Assembly: GCA_026393775.1 (NCBI GenBank) | Contig: JAPKZM010000195.1 | Coordinates: 1 to 6,201 of the forward strand | DNA length: 6,201 bases | Source: Candidatus Aminicenantota bacterium | GTDB lineage: Bacteria > Acidobacteriota > Aminicenantia > UBA2199 | Direction of reading: 5' to 3' | In this document: piece by piece, positions 1-6,201 of the stretch | How the letters are laid out: each line of letters starts with the position of its first letter | Numbering within the stretch: the first letter of the stretch is position 1 | The notes under the pieces: model-generated | Databases searched by the model: none | What the model was told of the DNA's origin: nothing | Seen by the model: the letters and a program-made list of their open reading frames with translations, nothing else | Translations under genes and position numbers: made by a program

Positions 1-1
1 A

Positions 2-2587
2 ACGCTGAACCAAAAGCTGGCCTCCACCTGGGGCTATCGCCCCCTGGGCCGGACGCGCATCGTCTTGTCCGACAGCACCGACCAGCCCAACGGCTTCGCC
101 ACCTATTTCCCCTTCAACCTCGTCGAGGCCGACCTTCCCGAGTCGCCGCCCGATTCCGAGCTGGCCGTAAGCCGAGGCTGGCTCGACTTGGTCCTGGCCC
201 ACGAGCTGACCCATGTATTCACCCTGAACGCCGGGTCGGACCTGTTCCGCATCGCCCATGGTGTATTCGGCAACTTGCCGCTCCTTTACTCGGCCACGCA
301 ATTGCCGCCCTGGGTCATCGAGGGGCTGGCGGTGGAAGGCGAGGCACGCCTCAGCGGCGACGGCCGCCTGAATCATTCTCCCTACCGCCTGATGCTCGAC
401 GCGGCACGGCGCGACGGCCTTTTCCCGAGCTGGAGCCGCATCGCGGGCATGCCCGCCGCTTGGCCGGGGGCGACGTCCAAATACCTTTTCGGCGCCGGTT
501 TCATGGAATTCCTGGCCGAAAAATACGGGGTCGACAGCCTCAGGGCATACCTGGAGCGAGTGGCCAACCAGCTGATCCTGTTCAGCAGCAGCCGCGACTT
601 CAAGCGGACGTTCGGCGAGCCGCTGGGAAAACTCTGGACTGAATACCGGGATCAGGCACCGGCGACGGCGGCGCCCGTTCGCCGGCCATTGACCGCCAGC
701 GGCTTTCTTCACCTGTATCCCTGCCTGCTGGGAAATGACCGGCTGGTGTACTACCAGCGCGACTACCGGAGCCGGGGCGCGGTGGAGATACTCGACCTGC
801 AGGGCGGCCGGGAAAAAGTTCTGTTCGCCATGGATGCGGTCAATGGCCTGAGCTTCGCCGAAAAAGAAAACAAAATATACCTGTCCGCCGTCAACTATTT
901 CCATGCCTTCAGCGATTTTTCCGACCTGTACGAGTACGACATGAAGGAAGGGCGTCTGAAGAGGCTGTCGCGCGGCGGGCGGCTCTCCGAGCCGGTCAAG
1001 AAAGAAAATTCGGACGAGATCTACTGCGTCCAGCGCCGCGACGACCGCTACTACTTGGCTGGCTTTGACGGCGACAGGCAAACGCTGAAAACGCTTTCGC
1101 GCGGCTTCGCCGGGCTCTCGCAAATAAACCTGTCGCCCGACCAGAACCTCCTCGCCGCCGCGGTCAAGCCCGAGGGCGGGCCGTGGGGGATCGGCCTCTT
1201 TTCACCCTCGGGAGAATTGAGCTTGTTCATCCACGCTGCGGGGGCCGATCTCAGCCAGCCCCGCTGGCAGGGGGAACGGCAGCTGTTTTTCATCCTGGCC
1301 GCGAAGGATACATCGCGTCTGGCTTCGCTCTCCCTGGACGGGAACATGGGCAGCGCCTGTGTCGACCCGCGCCTGTCGGCGTTGCGGCAGTTTACCTTCT
1401 CCAACGACGGCCATGAGGTTTATTTTACATACTACAGCGGCCGCGGCCTGGAGATCGCCCGGCAAGACCTGGCCGGGCTGCCATTTTCCCCCCAGGAATT
1501 GAACGTGAGCGCGGACTTTCCAGAAAGGCAAAACCCGGTCCCGAAGCTCGCCTCCCGCCCCTACCGCTTCTGGCGCGATTTGCTTCCTCATTGGTGGTCC
1601 CCCGCCTTGCGGACGGGCGGCGACGAAATCCAGGCGGGCATCATGACCAGCGGCCAGGACGCCCTGGGCATCCACAGTTTCAGCATCGAAGGCTACTACG
1701 GCTTTTCCAGCCAGCGCCTCAACATCTTGTTCCAATACGTGTACGACGGGCTGTTCCCGACATTGTCGTTTTCCTACCAGGACAGCATTGATTATTATCG
1801 CGACGACGCCAGCTCCATTCGCGACCAGGAATTCAAACTGGCTTCGCAGTGGCCTTTGCGTATCCGTCGGCGCTGGCAATTATATGGATATGCCGACCTG
1901 CACATTGAGAAGCGCAGCTATATCGACGAGTGGAACGCATTCACCTATCCCGGAAGCTTCAACGGCTTCCGCCTGGGACTGGAATTCAATTCGGCCCGGG
2001 AATACTACGACTCCGTTTCGCCCGCGGACGGCGTCCATATCACGGTCCAAGGTTCTATTCACCCTTCTGGTTTGGGCAACGAGCGGGCCAGCCGCAATAT
2101 CCAGGCCGACCTGCGCTGCTACATACCCCTGTTCCGGCCCGGTGTGCTGGCTTGGCGCCTGGCCTTGGCCAGGAGTTGGGGTGGCGGTTCAGACTACTAT
2201 GGCATGGGGGGAGGCGACGAAGTTGCGGGGAGCGGCTTTGGCAGCAACCACCTATTCGACCTGCTGCGCGGCTTCCCGGCGGGTTACCGGTGGGGAGACC
2301 GTGGCTGGCTGTTTAACCTGGAATACCGTTTGCCGCTGTTCAAGATCGAACGGAGCGTCCTCCCGGCGCTCAGCCTCGACCGGGTCTATGTCAACCTGTT
2401 TTTCGACATGGGCCGGCTCGGCCAGGGCGACCAGCCTCTGCCTACAGCCTATTCGGCCGGCGGCGAGGCGGTGCTGAGGCTGGCCTTCGGCGGCGCCGCG
2501 GCTTACGATATCGCATTGGGATTCGCCCGGGGTTTCGGGCCGGACAAGCAGTGGCAGGTCTACGTCCGCATGGGCAGAAGCTTCTAA
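2..2587 (+). CDS. HExxH metallopeptidase / TolB-like propeller / outer-membrane barrel protein (5' end missing)
   Basis: The frame is open from base 2, and the residues before the first possible start (TTG at 65) read as the same domain, so the true start lies upstream. Numbering from the codon at 65: HELTH at 46-50 (bases 200-214) is a zinc-peptidase motif, and WVIEG at 83-87 supplies the likely third ligand Glu86, the gluzincin / peptidase-MA pattern. Residues about 210-490 show short repeated beta segments with SPD- and SND-type turns, like TolB/PD40 propeller blades. From about 505 to 840 alternating aromatic and polar strands, an LRGF motif at 734-737 (compare the RGF motif of Omp85 proteins) and a terminal Phe indicate an outer-membrane beta-barrel. 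Inferred role: a surface or periplasmic-face protease or a secretion/assembly protein anchored in the outer membrane; the substrate is unknown. It could also be a non-catalytic scaffold, but the zinc-binding residues look intact. Domain order is clear, function is not. Confidence 0.9.
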   Translation, partial: TLNQKLASTWGYRPLGRTRIVLSDSTDQPNGFATYFPFNLVEADLPESPPDSELAVSRGWLDLVLAHELTHVFTLNAGSDLFRIAHGVFGNLPLLYSATQLPPWVIEGLAVEGEARLSGDGRLNHSPYRLMLDAARRDGLFPSWSRIAGMPAAWPGATSKYLFGAGFMEFLAEKYGVDSLRAYLERVANQLILFSSSRDFKRTFGEPLGKLWTEYRDQAPATAAPVRRPLTASGFLHLYPCLLGNDRLVYYQRDYRSRGAVEILDLQGGREKVLFAMDAVNGLSFAEKENKIYLSAVNYFHAFSDFSDLYEYDMKEGRLKRLSRGGRLSEPVKKENSDEIYCVQRRDDRYYLAGFDGDRQTLKTLSRGFAGLSQINLSPDQNLLAAAVKPEGGPWGIGLFSPSGELSLFIHAAGADLSQPRWQGERQLFFILAAKDTSRLASLSLDGNMGSACVDPRLSALRQFTFSNDGHEVYFTYYSGRGLEIARQDLAGLPFSPQELNVSADFPERQNPVPKLASRPYRFWRDLLPHWWSPALRTGGDEIQAGIMTSGQDALGIHSFSIEGYYGFSSQRLNILFQYVYDGLFPTLSFSYQDSIDYYRDDASSIRDQEFKLASQWPLRIRRRWQLYGYADLHIEKRSYIDEWNAFTYPGSFNGFRLGLEFNSAREYYDSVSPADGVHITVQGSIHPSGLGNERASRNIQADLRCYIPLFRPGVLAWRLALARSWGGGSDYYGMGGGDEVAGSGFGSNHLFDLLRGFPAGYRWGDRGWLFNLEYRLPLFKIERSVLPALSLDRVYVNLFFDMGRLGQGDQPLPTAYSAGGEAVLRLAFGGAAAYDIALGFARGFGPDKQWQVYVRMGRSF

Positions 2588-2597
2588 CCGAGATTTC

Positions 2598-2666
2598 GTA
2601 ATGCGTTATAAGTAGCCGTGATAACCCGACATATTTTTAAGTTCATTCTTTCTCATAACGCATAAC
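2598..2666. repeat. Imperfect inverted repeat after the barrel gene
   Basis: Arms at 2598-2612 (GTAATGCGTTATAAG) and 2652-2666 (CTCATAACGCATAAC) are complementary at 13 of 15 positions, with a perfect 9-bp core ATGCGTTAT/ATAACGCAT. They enclose a 39-nt AT-rich stretch. The first arm starts 10 nt after the stop codon. There is no T-run directly after the second arm, so this is not a typical intrinsic terminator. It may be a dispersed intergenic palindrome or a processing or attenuation structure. Confidence 0.5.
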
Positions 2667-2667
2667 G
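2654..2667. repeat. Tandem duplicate of CATAACG
   Basis: Two exact, adjacent copies of the heptamer CATAACG overlap the second arm of the inverted repeat at 2652-2666. With only two copies this may be chance, but it falls inside the one structured part of the spacer. Confidence 0.4.
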
Positions 2668-2701
2668 GAGTCCTGGAAGTTCGTTCACGCATCACGAAGC
2701 C

Positions 2702-2730
2702 TTGCTTTAAGTTTGTCACAGGCATAAAAT
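2702..2730 (+). promoter_or_regulatory. Possible sigma70-type promoter of the GYD gene
   Basis: TTGCTT (2702-2707), a 17-nt spacer and TAAAAT (2725-2730) lie 21 nt before the start at 2752. The -10 matches consensus at 5 of 6 positions, the -35 at only 3 of 6. Transcription would begin about 2737 and leave a leader of about 15 nt that contains the ribosome binding site. The weak -35 keeps this tentative. Confidence 0.35.
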
Positions 2731-2740
2731 CGGGCCACTG

Positions 2741-2745
2741 GGAGG
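2741..2745 (+). promoter_or_regulatory. Ribosome binding site of the GYD gene
   Basis: A full GGAGG lies 6 nt before the ATG at 2752. It fixes that start, in contrast to the divergent genes rfbB and mtgA, which have no such site. Confidence 0.75.
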
Positions 2746-2751
2746 TGGAGA

Positions 2752-3057
2752 ATGGGAACCTATATATTGATGACCAAGATGACCCCGGAGATTTCGGCCG
2801 ACCTGAAGCGGCGCGAGGCCATCGGCAAGGCGTGGAAGAAGCAAGTGGCCAAGCTGTGCCCCGACGTCAAATGGCAGGCGCACTATGCGCTGCTGGGGCC
2901 CTACGACTTCATGGATATCTACCAGGCCAAAAACGAGGAAACGGCGGCCAAGGTGTCGCTGATCAGCCGCGCCAACGGGGCGCTGAAAGCCGAGAGCTGG
3001 CCGGCGATCGAGTGGAACCGCTTCATCACAATCACCAAGGAGATCGGGATTTGAGCC
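2752..3057 (+). CDS. GYD-domain small protein
   Basis: This 101-residue protein, with a TGA stop at 3055-3057, has the features of the GYD family (a ferredoxin-like alpha/beta fold, usually about 95-105 residues and complete as a single domain). It opens with a beta strand, YILMTKMTPE. A helix rich in Lys/Arg follows (residues about 14-34), then a strand ending in the signature GPYD at 49-52, a strand DFMDIYQA, a helix NEETAAKVSLIS (60-71) and a last strand, NRFITITKEI. There is no signal peptide, so it should be cytoplasmic. The family's biochemical role is not established; such folds usually form dimers and sometimes bind small ligands. It stands alone on the + strand after a 164-nt spacer and converges on rfbC with a 10-nt gap, so it is probably its own transcription unit. 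The ATG is chosen for the GGAGG upstream. Confidence 0.88.
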
Positions 3058-3067
3058 AGGCTGAAAC

Positions 3068-3628
3068 TCAGTACTGAAAAAAGGCCTCGGCCAGGAATTT
3101 CTCGAAGCCTTCGTTGCGGCCGTCTTTTTCCGATATCTTGATCTGGGCTGGATCCAGCAGCCAGTCGATTTTTAAAACGGGATCGTCATAGCGTATCCCG
3201 GCTTCATGCTCCCGAGAGTAATAATTGTCGCACATGTAGGCGAAGATGGCTTCGTCGCTCAAAACCACGTAGCCGTGCGCGAACCCGGGGGGAATCCACA
3301 TTTGCCATTTATTTTCACCATTCAATTTTCTGGCCACATGCTTCCCGTACCAGGGCGACCCATGGCGAATATCGACGGCGACATCCAACACTTCCCCGCG
3401 TATCACCCTGATCAATTTGCCCTGGCCCATGGGCGGCTTCTGGAAATGGAGCCCGCGCAGGACCCCATGAATTGAATACGACTCGTTTTCCTGAACGAAG
3501 AACACCGGACCGATATCCCTGGTGAACTCCTCATGGCGGTACGATTCGAAAAAATAGCCGCGCTTGTCGCCGTAGACTTGGGGTTCGATGATCTTGACGT
3601 CGGGAATTTCACTGGCCGTGATCTTCAT
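3068..3628 (-). CDS. rfbC: dTDP-4-dehydrorhamnose 3,5-epimerase
   Basis: The 186-residue cupin protein has the usual RmlC length. It epimerises C3 and C5 of dTDP-4-keto-6-deoxy-D-glucose to give dTDP-4-keto-L-rhamnose, the third step of dTDP-L-rhamnose synthesis, in the cytosol. Visible signatures: RGYFFESYR at 23-31, GVLRGLHFQ at 55-63 with the catalytic base His61, the cupin segment KLIRVIRGEVLDVAVDIR, the PPGFAHGY motif at 113-120, and YMCDNYYSREHEAGIRYDDP-like sequence from 131 with the likely catalytic Tyr131; Asp169 is a candidate partner of the His. The frame is open further upstream to 3718, but those 30 residues lie inside rfbB and are unlike the family, so the ATG at 3626-3628 is chosen. 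It starts 8 nt after the rfbB stop, pointing to one mRNA and coupled translation. rfbA and rfbD, the other two steps, are not in the window. Confidence 0.96.
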   Translation of the reverse strand: MKITASEIPDVKIIEPQVYGDKRGYFFESYRHEEFTRDIGPVFFVQENESYSIHGVLRGLHFQKPPMGQGKLIRVIRGEVLDVAVDIRHGSPWYGKHVARKLNGENKWQMWIPPGFAHGYVVLSDEAIFAYMCDNYYSREHEAGIRYDDPVLKIDWLLDPAQIKISEKDGRNEGFEKFLAEAFFQY

Positions 3629-3636
3629 GTTTCCCT

Positions 3637-3639
<3 letters not shown>
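3629..3639 (-). promoter_or_regulatory. rfbB stop / rfbC ribosome binding site junction
   Basis: On the minus strand the junction reads TAA AGGGAAAC ATG. The stop of rfbB abuts a weak purine-rich AGGG ribosome binding site, and rfbC starts 8 nt after the stop. The tight spacing and weak site suggest that ribosomes finishing rfbB reinitiate on rfbC. Confidence 0.55.
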
Positions 3640-4716
<1,077 letters not shown>

Positions 4717-4730
4717 GCTGTTTAGATGAA

Positions 4731-4759
4731 ACTATAACGCAGCCGGAAAACAAAGTCAA
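4731..4759 (-). promoter_or_regulatory. Promoter of rfbBC, with very short leader
   Basis: Read on the minus strand: TTGACT (4759-4754), a 17-nt spacer and TATAGT (4736-4731), each 5 of 6 to the sigma70 consensus. Transcription would start near 4724, only about 8 nt before the rfbB ATG (4716-4714). That leaves no room for a Shine-Dalgarno sequence, and none is seen. Confidence 0.7.
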
Positions 4760-4781
4760 TTTGCCGGTCGCGGAAGCTTTC

Positions 4782-4810
4782 TTGACAACAAACGCCGATT
4801 CCATTACCCT
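4782..4810 (+). promoter_or_regulatory. Promoter of mtgA, predicted leaderless
   Basis: A perfect TTGACA (4782-4787), a 17-nt spacer and TACCCT (4805-4810) precede the ATG at 4817. The -10 fits only the TANNNT form, the pattern known from leaderless genes in Deinococcus-Thermus and Actinobacteria. A start 7 nt after the -10 would fall on the A of the ATG. No Shine-Dalgarno sequence is present between 4788 and 4816. Confidence 0.55.
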
Positions 4811-4816
4811 GCACAC

Positions 4817-5284
4817 ATGGACGCGAAAGAGATTCCAGTAAAGAATAAGCGCCTCTGGCTGTTCATCGGCGCCGCGGTCCTGATCCTCACCTTGTCGGGT
4901 GGATTGCTGTTCTGGCTGACCCTGCCCGACGTCACCTGGCTGAAAAAAGAAAACCCGCGTGGAACCGCGATGATGGCATTTCGTTCCGAGCATGCCAAGC
5001 AAAAAGGGGTCAAGGCGCGCCGGCTGTGGAAGCGCGTGCCCCTGTCCCGTATCTCCCCCTTTCTCATCCAGGCGGTGCTGATCGCCGAAGACGACAAGTT
5101 TTTTGAACACGAGGGATTCGACTGGGCTTCCATGCGCAAGGCGCTGGAAACCAACATCGAAAAGAAGCGCGTGCGGCGTGGCGGCTCAACCATCACCCAG
5201 CAGCTGGCCAAGAACCTTTTCCTGAACCCCGGGCAGAGCCTATGGCGCAAACTGCGCGAGGCGGCCATCGCCATGACGCTGTAA
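4817..5284 (+). CDS. mtgA: Monofunctional peptidoglycan glycosyltransferase, N-terminal part ended by an early TAA
   Basis: The 155-residue product is the N-terminal 60% of an MtgA-type glycosyltransferase (GT51), which polymerises lipid II into glycan strands at the outer face of the inner membrane. Residues 12-36 form the single membrane anchor after a basic N-terminus. GT51 motif I, EDDKFFEHEGFDW, begins at catalytic Glu91; motif II, GGSTITQQLAKN, is at 122-133; motif III, RKLREA, is at 144-149. Then TAA at 5282-5284 stops translation before motifs IV and V, which continue in the same frame to 5584. Family members usually have about 230-260 residues, matching the 255 codons of the uninterrupted frame. 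Without motifs IV and V the fold is incomplete and activity is unlikely. Explanations are a real nonsense mutation, a base error (TAA for GAA), or rare readthrough. The start is the only ATG placed directly after the promoter-like site. Confidence 0.85.
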   Translation: MDAKEIPVKNKRLWLFIGAAVLILTLSGGLLFWLTLPDVTWLKKENPRGTAMMAFRSEHAKQKGVKARRLWKRVPLSRISPFLIQAVLIAEDDKFFEHEGFDWASMRKALETNIEKKRVRRGGSTITQQLAKNLFLNPGQSLWRKLREAAIAMTL

Positions 5285-5584
5285 TGGGAACTGAGCAAGA
5301 AGCGCATCCTGGAGCTTTATCTGAACCTGATCGAATGGGGCGATGGCATCTACGGCGCCGAAGCCGCCGCCCATGTTTATTTCCAATGCCCGGCCGCGGT
5401 CCTCACCCTTTCCCAGGCCATTCGCCTGGCCTCGGTCCTGCCGAATCCGCACCGTTTTTCCGCGATCGGCGACGACAACAAACGCATGAATCGCAAACGG
5501 AAGATCATCGCCGCCCGCATGCTGCGCCGGCACTGGATTCCGGCGGAAGCCTACGACCAGGCGCTGGCGGAGATGGGCCTCTAA
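5285..5584 (+). pseudogene. mtgA: C-terminal remnant of mtgA, downstream of the in-frame stop
   Basis: Continuing in the frame of the 155-aa upstream product, codons 157-255 translate without interruption to a TAA at 5582-5584. They carry GT51 motif IV, KKRILELYLN (161-170), EWGDGIYG (173-180), motif V, GAEAAAHVYF (180-189), and the closing LASVLPNPHRF. The match to MtgA is as good as in the N-terminal part, and no frameshift is seen, so the break is recent or an artefact. No in-frame ATG with a ribosome binding site lies near the break; the ATG overlapping the stop (TAATG) is in a different frame. This segment is therefore unlikely to be translated on its own. Confidence 0.85.
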
Positions 5585-5586
5585 TC

Positions 5587-5614
5587 AGGGGATAGGGACT
5601 AGGGTTTAGGGAAC
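5587..5614 (+). repeat. AGGGNNN heptad array, left arm (G-quadruplex motif, + strand)
   Basis: Four heptads of form AGGGNNN, with NNN = GAT, ACT, TTT and AAC, follow each other exactly. They begin 2 nt after the mtgA frame's final stop. The four G-runs of at least three, separated by 3-4 nt, meet the canonical G-quadruplex pattern on the + strand, so the 3' end of the mtgA transcript would carry it. The array is the mirror partner of 5692-5719. Confidence 0.75.
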
Positions 5615-5691
5615 AAGCAACAGACAAATGCTGGAAAGGAACATAGTCGATAACACAGACCTTCTCCAAGTCAGTCCATTTCACTCTTACT

Positions 5692-5719
5692 AACCCCTAC
5701 ACCCTAACCCCTATCCCCT
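5692..5719 (-). repeat. AGGGNNN heptad array, right arm (G-quadruplex motif, - strand)
   Basis: On the minus strand, four heptads AGGGNNN with NNN = GAT, GTT, TGT and GTT begin 5 nt after the stop of the S9 peptidase gene. They are complementary to the left arm at 22 of 25 positions (5587-5611 against 5695-5719), including a perfect first 11 bp. The G-runs form a G-quadruplex pattern on this strand. The 77 nt between the arrays show no gene and no further structure I can support. Confidence 0.75.
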
Positions 5720-5724
5720 CTTCC

Positions 5725-6201
5725 TTACTCTGGGTACAATTCCTTCCACCACTCGCCCTGCCCCTTGAGCCAGCGATCGAACCAGGCCATGATGGTCTGC
5801 AGCCAGCGTACCCGCTGCGCCGGGGCCAGGATAAAATGCTGCTGGCCGGGGAAAGTGACCAACGCCACCTCCTTGCCCTGCAGTTTCAGGGCCGCGAACA
5901 TCTGGTAGCTTTCTCCGGGAGGCACGTTATTGTCTTCCTCGCCGTGCAGGAGGAGCAGGGGCTTTTTGATCCGTTCGGCCATGAACAGCGGGCTGTGACC
6001 CACGTAGATATCCTTGCGGTTCCAGGGGAAGCTGTTGGCCGCGGCAAAGGCGTTGTAGTCGTAACCCCAGTCGCCCACCCCCCAGTAAGAGGAGAAGGCG
6101 CTGATGCCGGCATGGGGCGGCGAGCAGGAAGGCGCGGAGGCCGAGGCGCCCATGTCGATATCCGAGCAGACCGAAGCGTCCCTCGAGGGCGGAGGGGCCG
6201 A
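5725..6201 (-). CDS. S9 prolyl-oligopeptidase-type serine peptidase, C-terminal part (5' end missing, probable frameshift)
   Basis: The gene reads leftward from beyond the window edge to TAA at 5725-5727. Up to about base 6114 it is clearly the C-terminal half of an alpha/beta-hydrolase peptidase domain: HAGISAFSSYWG, then GDWGYDYNAFAAANSFPWNRK, SPLFMAERIKKPLLLLHG, GEEDNNVPPGES with the catalytic Asp (bases 5932-5934), and FPGQQHFI with the catalytic His (bases 5836-5838). It ends WFDRWLKGQGEWWKELYP, typical of the subfamily. The family cleaves peptides, commonly in the periplasm or outside the cell; location cannot be judged without the N-terminus. Upstream of 6114 the family-like residues move to another frame and the expected GxSxG nucleophile motif is not seen in any frame, although the original frame stays open to 6201. 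ATG at 6151-6153 is an internal Met or spurious, not a credible start. Confidence 0.85.
   Translation of the reverse strand, partial: SAPPPSRDASVCSDIDMGASASAPSCSPPHAGISAFSSYWGVGDWGYDYNAFAAANSFPWNRKDIYVGHSPLFMAERIKKPLLLLHGEEDNNVPPGESYQMFAALKLQGKEVALVTFPGQQHFILAPAQRVRWLQTIMAWFDRWLKGQGEWWKELYPE

Noticed and set aside
1202..1879. Minus-strand open frame of 225 codons inside the barrel gene
   Set aside because: It lies wholly inside the propeller/barrel coding region, has low-complexity composition and no recognisable motif, and is a shadow of the codon bias.
1788..2477. Second + strand frame of 229 codons inside the barrel gene
   Set aside because: The translation is rich in Ser, Thr, Ala and Trp without domain-like pattern, while the main frame shows clear barrel strands across the same bases.
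2680..2698. TTCGT...ACGAA short palindrome before the GYD promoter
   Set aside because: A 5-bp arm with a 9-nt loop is expected by chance in this much sequence and has no supporting context.
3072..3095. GGCCGAGGCC followed by six T on the minus strand as an rfbC terminator
   Set aside because: It lies within the rfbC coding end (Ala-Glu-Ala-Phe-Phe). The 4-bp stem would have a 2-nt loop, too small to be a convincing hairpin.
5284..5595. Restart at the TAATG overlap in mtgA
   Set aside because: The ATG is in a different frame from the MtgA C-terminal motifs and its translation is unlike the family.
6102..6201. A + strand frame beginning at 6103 and running off the window
   Set aside because: It is Glu/Ala/Gly-rich, antisense to the peptidase gene and has no ribosome binding site. 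It is best read as a shadow.

Overview
The window comes from a GC-rich bacterium with an outer membrane: the first gene ends in a predicted outer-membrane beta-barrel closing on a terminal Phe, and a dTDP-rhamnose pair and a peptidoglycan glycosyltransferase follow. The metallopeptidase/propeller/barrel architecture and the S9 peptidase subtype suggest an Acidobacteriota- or Aminicenantes-like lineage. That placement rests on remembered resemblance only and is a weak inference. The standard code is used, with TAA and TGA as stops.

Layout: (1) Positions 2-2587, + strand, hold the C-terminal 862 codons of a large envelope protein: HELTH metallopeptidase domain, TolB-like propeller, C-terminal barrel. 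(2) A 164-nt gap carries an imperfect inverted repeat, a tandem heptamer, a possible promoter and a strong ribosome binding site. (3) A 100-aa GYD-domain protein follows at 2752-3057 (+). (4) Converging on it with a 10-nt gap is the minus-strand pair rfbB-rfbC (4716 down to 3068), which makes and epimerises the dTDP-4-keto-6-deoxyhexose precursor of L-rhamnose. (5) A 100-nt divergent gap holds two back-to-back promoter-like sites, each with a 17-nt spacer and lying so close to its start codon that leaderless or nearly leaderless mRNAs are predicted. (6) mtgA (+) is recognisable from 4817 to 5584 but is cut by an in-frame TAA at 5282-5284. (7) A 140-nt convergent gap contains two inverted arrays of an AGGGNNN heptad, each a canonical G-quadruplex motif beginning a few nt after the neighbouring stop codon. 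(8) Positions 5725-6201 (-) hold the C-terminal part of an S9-type serine peptidase, with a likely frameshift near 6114-6118.

The common theme is the cell envelope: surface-polysaccharide sugar synthesis, peptidoglycan polymerisation, an outer-membrane metallopeptidase-like protein, and a peptidase that is probably exported. I see no defence system, CRISPR array, tRNA, rRNA or insertion sequence. The least ordinary items are the paired G-rich heptad arrays, the predicted leaderless divergent promoters, the nonsense-interrupted mtgA and the three-domain architecture of the first gene.
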